Of a stretch of DNA of 6,045 nt, positions 4,968 to 6,045 are shown piece by piece; the stretch's first letter is position 1; each line of letters begins with the position of its first letter. Where the stretch lies: contig DYRK01000367.1 of assembly GCA_020718785.1 (NCBI GenBank), positions 1-6,045 of the forward strand, given 5' to 3'. Under the pieces are notes generated by a model, which saw nothing but the letters and a program-made list of their open reading frames with translations, had not been told where the DNA came from and made no database searches. Origin of the DNA: Desulfatirhabdium butyrativorans (GTDB lineage: Bacteria; Desulfobacterota; Desulfobacteria; Desulfobacterales; DYRK01). A program made the position numbers and the translations under genes.

Positions 4968-5795
4968 TCACACCCGGCTTTCGCAGAGAAGCTGCCGCAG
5001 CCTTTCGCTCAGAAACAGAATTGATTCGATATCAAGATGTCCGGTGATGGTTTCGTCAAACAGCAGTTTGGTTCCCGCATCAAAACCGTCTTTTTTGTCC
5101 TGATCCCAGAACAGAAGCATGACAGGAATTTTCGGAAGCGGCTTGAAAAGAAACACGACATCCGCGGAAGGATTTTCCGCGCTCATGTCCGAACCGCCCA
5201 AAGCCCCGGCTGCTTTCCGCAATTCATCGCTTCTGCCCCTGAATCGTTCCACCAGCGGCTCTTCCACATGGGATTTCATGGATTTGATTTTGGAGATCGT
5301 GTTGGGAATCTGTTCCAGTCCTTTCCATTTTCCGGTAGGCATCGCCTTCCCGCCCTGAGCAATATGGTTATAGATAAACACCTGTTCCCATCTGCCCAGC
5401 AGGGTGCCGTCTGATTTGGATATGCCGTCTTTTCTTATAAGGATGAAATCTGTAAAATAAGGCAGTTTCAGAACATGCTCTTCCCCTTCTTTCAAAAGTT
5501 CCCCGCCGATGCGCTCCGGCATATCAGCGATGTTCATTGAGGCTGCCCGTTCTTTAGCCCAGAGCAGGGCGTCCTGAGCCATATCTCTTTTGGTCCATTT
5601 TCCCGCGGCATACTGGGCATCCAGTTCTTTCTGACACTCGGCAAGCCTATCCGCGGGAACATGGGGACATTTGTTCAATGGAAGTTTTTCCGACACCACC
5701 ATGCTCGCAAATGCGAGGCATGTGGGATAACCGCAGTCTTTGCAGTTGGTTTTCGGCAGAATATTTTTGTAAAGATCAACAACAGACAGAGGCAT
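4968..5795 (-). CDS. Iron-sulfur (PF04060-type) plus DUF3786 protein
   Basis: This is a 275-residue cytoplasmic protein. Residues 18-43 contain C18-x2-C21-x4-C26-x16-C43 (NCKDCGYPTC and a later KCP), the spacing of the four-cysteine FeS domain also found in RnfB and in the corrinoid protein of acetyl-CoA synthase. The rest matches DUF3786, a domain of unknown function common in anaerobic Desulfobacterota and acetogens. Recognisable parts are the PKIPVMLLFW stretch (221-230), FDAGTKLLFD (238-247) and the closing helix around 256-270. A basic linker lies near 160-195. The function is not known; binding of one [4Fe-4S] cluster is inferred from the cysteines. AAGGAG at 5802-5807 sits 6 nt before the ATG. 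The gene ends 65 bp from the convergent cyclic-nucleotide-binding gene. Its upstream gap carries tandem hairpins. It may be transcribed alone or by read-through from the partial gene at the right edge. Confidence 0.85.
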   Translation of the reverse strand: MPLSVVDLYKNILPKTNCKDCGYPTCLAFASMVVSEKLPLNKCPHVPADRLAECQKELDAQYAAGKWTKRDMAQDALLWAKERAASMNIADMPERIGGELLKEGEEHVLKLPYFTDFILIRKDGISKSDGTLLGRWEQVFIYNHIAQGGKAMPTGKWKGLEQIPNTISKIKSMKSHVEEPLVERFRGRSDELRKAAGALGGSDMSAENPSADVVFLFKPLPKIPVMLLFWDQDKKDGFDAGTKLLFDETITGHLDIESILFLSERLRQLLCESRV

Positions 5796-5831
5796 AAAAA
5801 GCTCCTTTCTCCGATTTCAATTGGATAATTC

Positions 5832-5846
5832 AGTCCCGGAGGGACT
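5832..5846. repeat. Short hairpin, first of a tandem pair
   Basis: AGTCCC and GGGACT form a 6-bp stem around the GGA loop. Together with the hairpin 11 bp further right it resembles a two-hairpin dispersed intergenic repeat (a GTCCCGGAGGGAC element followed by a CCCGG palindrome). I recall this type from many environmental bacterial genomes but could not check it. Confidence 0.55.
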
Positions 5847-5857
5847 TCTGAAAATAG

Positions 5858-5890
5858 CCCGGCAATTCATTGCCGGGTTTCTTTATTTTT
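5858..5890 (+). terminator. Strong hairpin with T-rich tail (terminator or repeat)
   Basis: CCCGGCAA (5858-5865) pairs with TTGCCGGG (5870-5877) around a TTCA loop and is followed on the plus strand by TTTCTTTATTTTT. This has the form of an intrinsic terminator on the plus strand, yet no plus-strand gene ends nearby. Read on the minus strand the tail is only CTATTTT, which could weakly end the partial gene at the right edge. It may simply be the second hairpin of a dispersed repeat. Confidence 0.55.
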
Positions 5891-5910
5891 CAAACACCCT
5901 CTATATACGT

Positions 5911-5928
5911 CAATTCATTGTCCGGGTT
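5911..5928. repeat. Direct repeat of half of the 5858-5877 hairpin
   Basis: CAATTCATTGTCCGGGTT matches CAATTCATTGCCGGGTT at 5863-5879 with one inserted T. Without the left arm it cannot form the hairpin. It overlaps the stop codon of the right-edge partial gene (5915-5917). It is probably a degenerate fragment of the neighbouring repeat. Confidence 0.5.
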
Positions 5929-6045
5929 CGGTCTTCACGGGATTGTAATGTTTATCAAAATTTTCTATCAGTTTAAATGCCTTATCAAGATGATTCAAAT
6001 AGGCTTGGGAAAGGCGCAGGCTGTCAGCGTAAAGATTCAAACCCT
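5915..6045 (-). CDS. 3' end of an unidentified gene, cut by the window edge
   Basis: An open frame enters from the right edge on the minus strand (first whole codon at 6041-6043) and runs 42 codons to a TGA at 5915-5917. The peptide starts GLNLYADSLRLSQAYLNHLD, continues with a helical, charged stretch (KAFKLIENFDKHY) and ends NPVKTEPGQ. The composition is protein-like and the other two minus frames stop within the first 21 bases. No family is recognised; only a helical C terminus can be seen. Its stop codon overlaps a copy of a CAATTCATTG element (5911-5928), so the last few codons may come from repeat sequence. It is in the same direction as the DUF3786 gene, 119 bp upstream of it. Confidence 0.5.
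   Translation of the reverse strand, partial: GLNLYADSLRLSQAYLNHLDKAFKLIENFDKHYNPVKTEPGQ

Overview
The window most likely comes from a sulfate-reducing bacterium of the Desulfobacterota (former Deltaproteobacteria). The main evidence is a complete set of genes for the Tmc transmembrane redox complex on the minus strand: a tetraheme cytochrome c3, an HdrD-like iron-sulfur protein, a five-helix b-type cytochrome and a tryptophan-rich beta-propeller protein. Base composition is moderate, and the intergenic gaps hold several families of palindromic repeats, which suggests a large, repeat-bearing genome. The genus cannot be fixed from the sequence.

Layout from left to right. Positions 14-3868 carry four minus-strand genes, transcribed in the order tmcD, tmcC, tmcB, tmcA, with gaps of 57, 72-73 and 65 bp; each gene except tmcA has an AAGGAG ribosome site. 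Every internal gap contains a stem-loop. Both gaps next to tmcB are filled by versions of the same heptamer-based inverted repeat. Positions 3869-4380 form a 512-bp divergent intergenic region. It holds two nearly identical hairpin elements, a good sigma70-type promoter pointing right, and a pair of similar AT-rich boxes, one on each side. Positions 4381-4902 encode, on the plus strand, a free-standing cyclic-nucleotide-binding domain protein with no DNA-binding domain. It converges on a minus-strand gene (4968-5795) for an N-terminal [4Fe-4S] plus DUF3786 protein. Positions 5796-5914 hold tandem hairpins, and the right edge carries the last 42 codons of an unidentified minus-strand gene.

How the genes fit together: TmcA would accept electrons in the periplasm from hydrogenase- or formate-dehydrogenase-reduced cytochrome c3. 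TmcC would carry them across the membrane. TmcB would deliver them to a cytoplasmic disulfide or similar acceptor, with TmcD as a cytoplasmic propeller subunit. This is known or proposed for the family; the sequence itself shows only the motifs. The most unusual points are the gene order (D-C-B-A in transcription order), the repeats bracketing tmcB, and the isolated cyclic-nucleotide sensor divergent from the operon.
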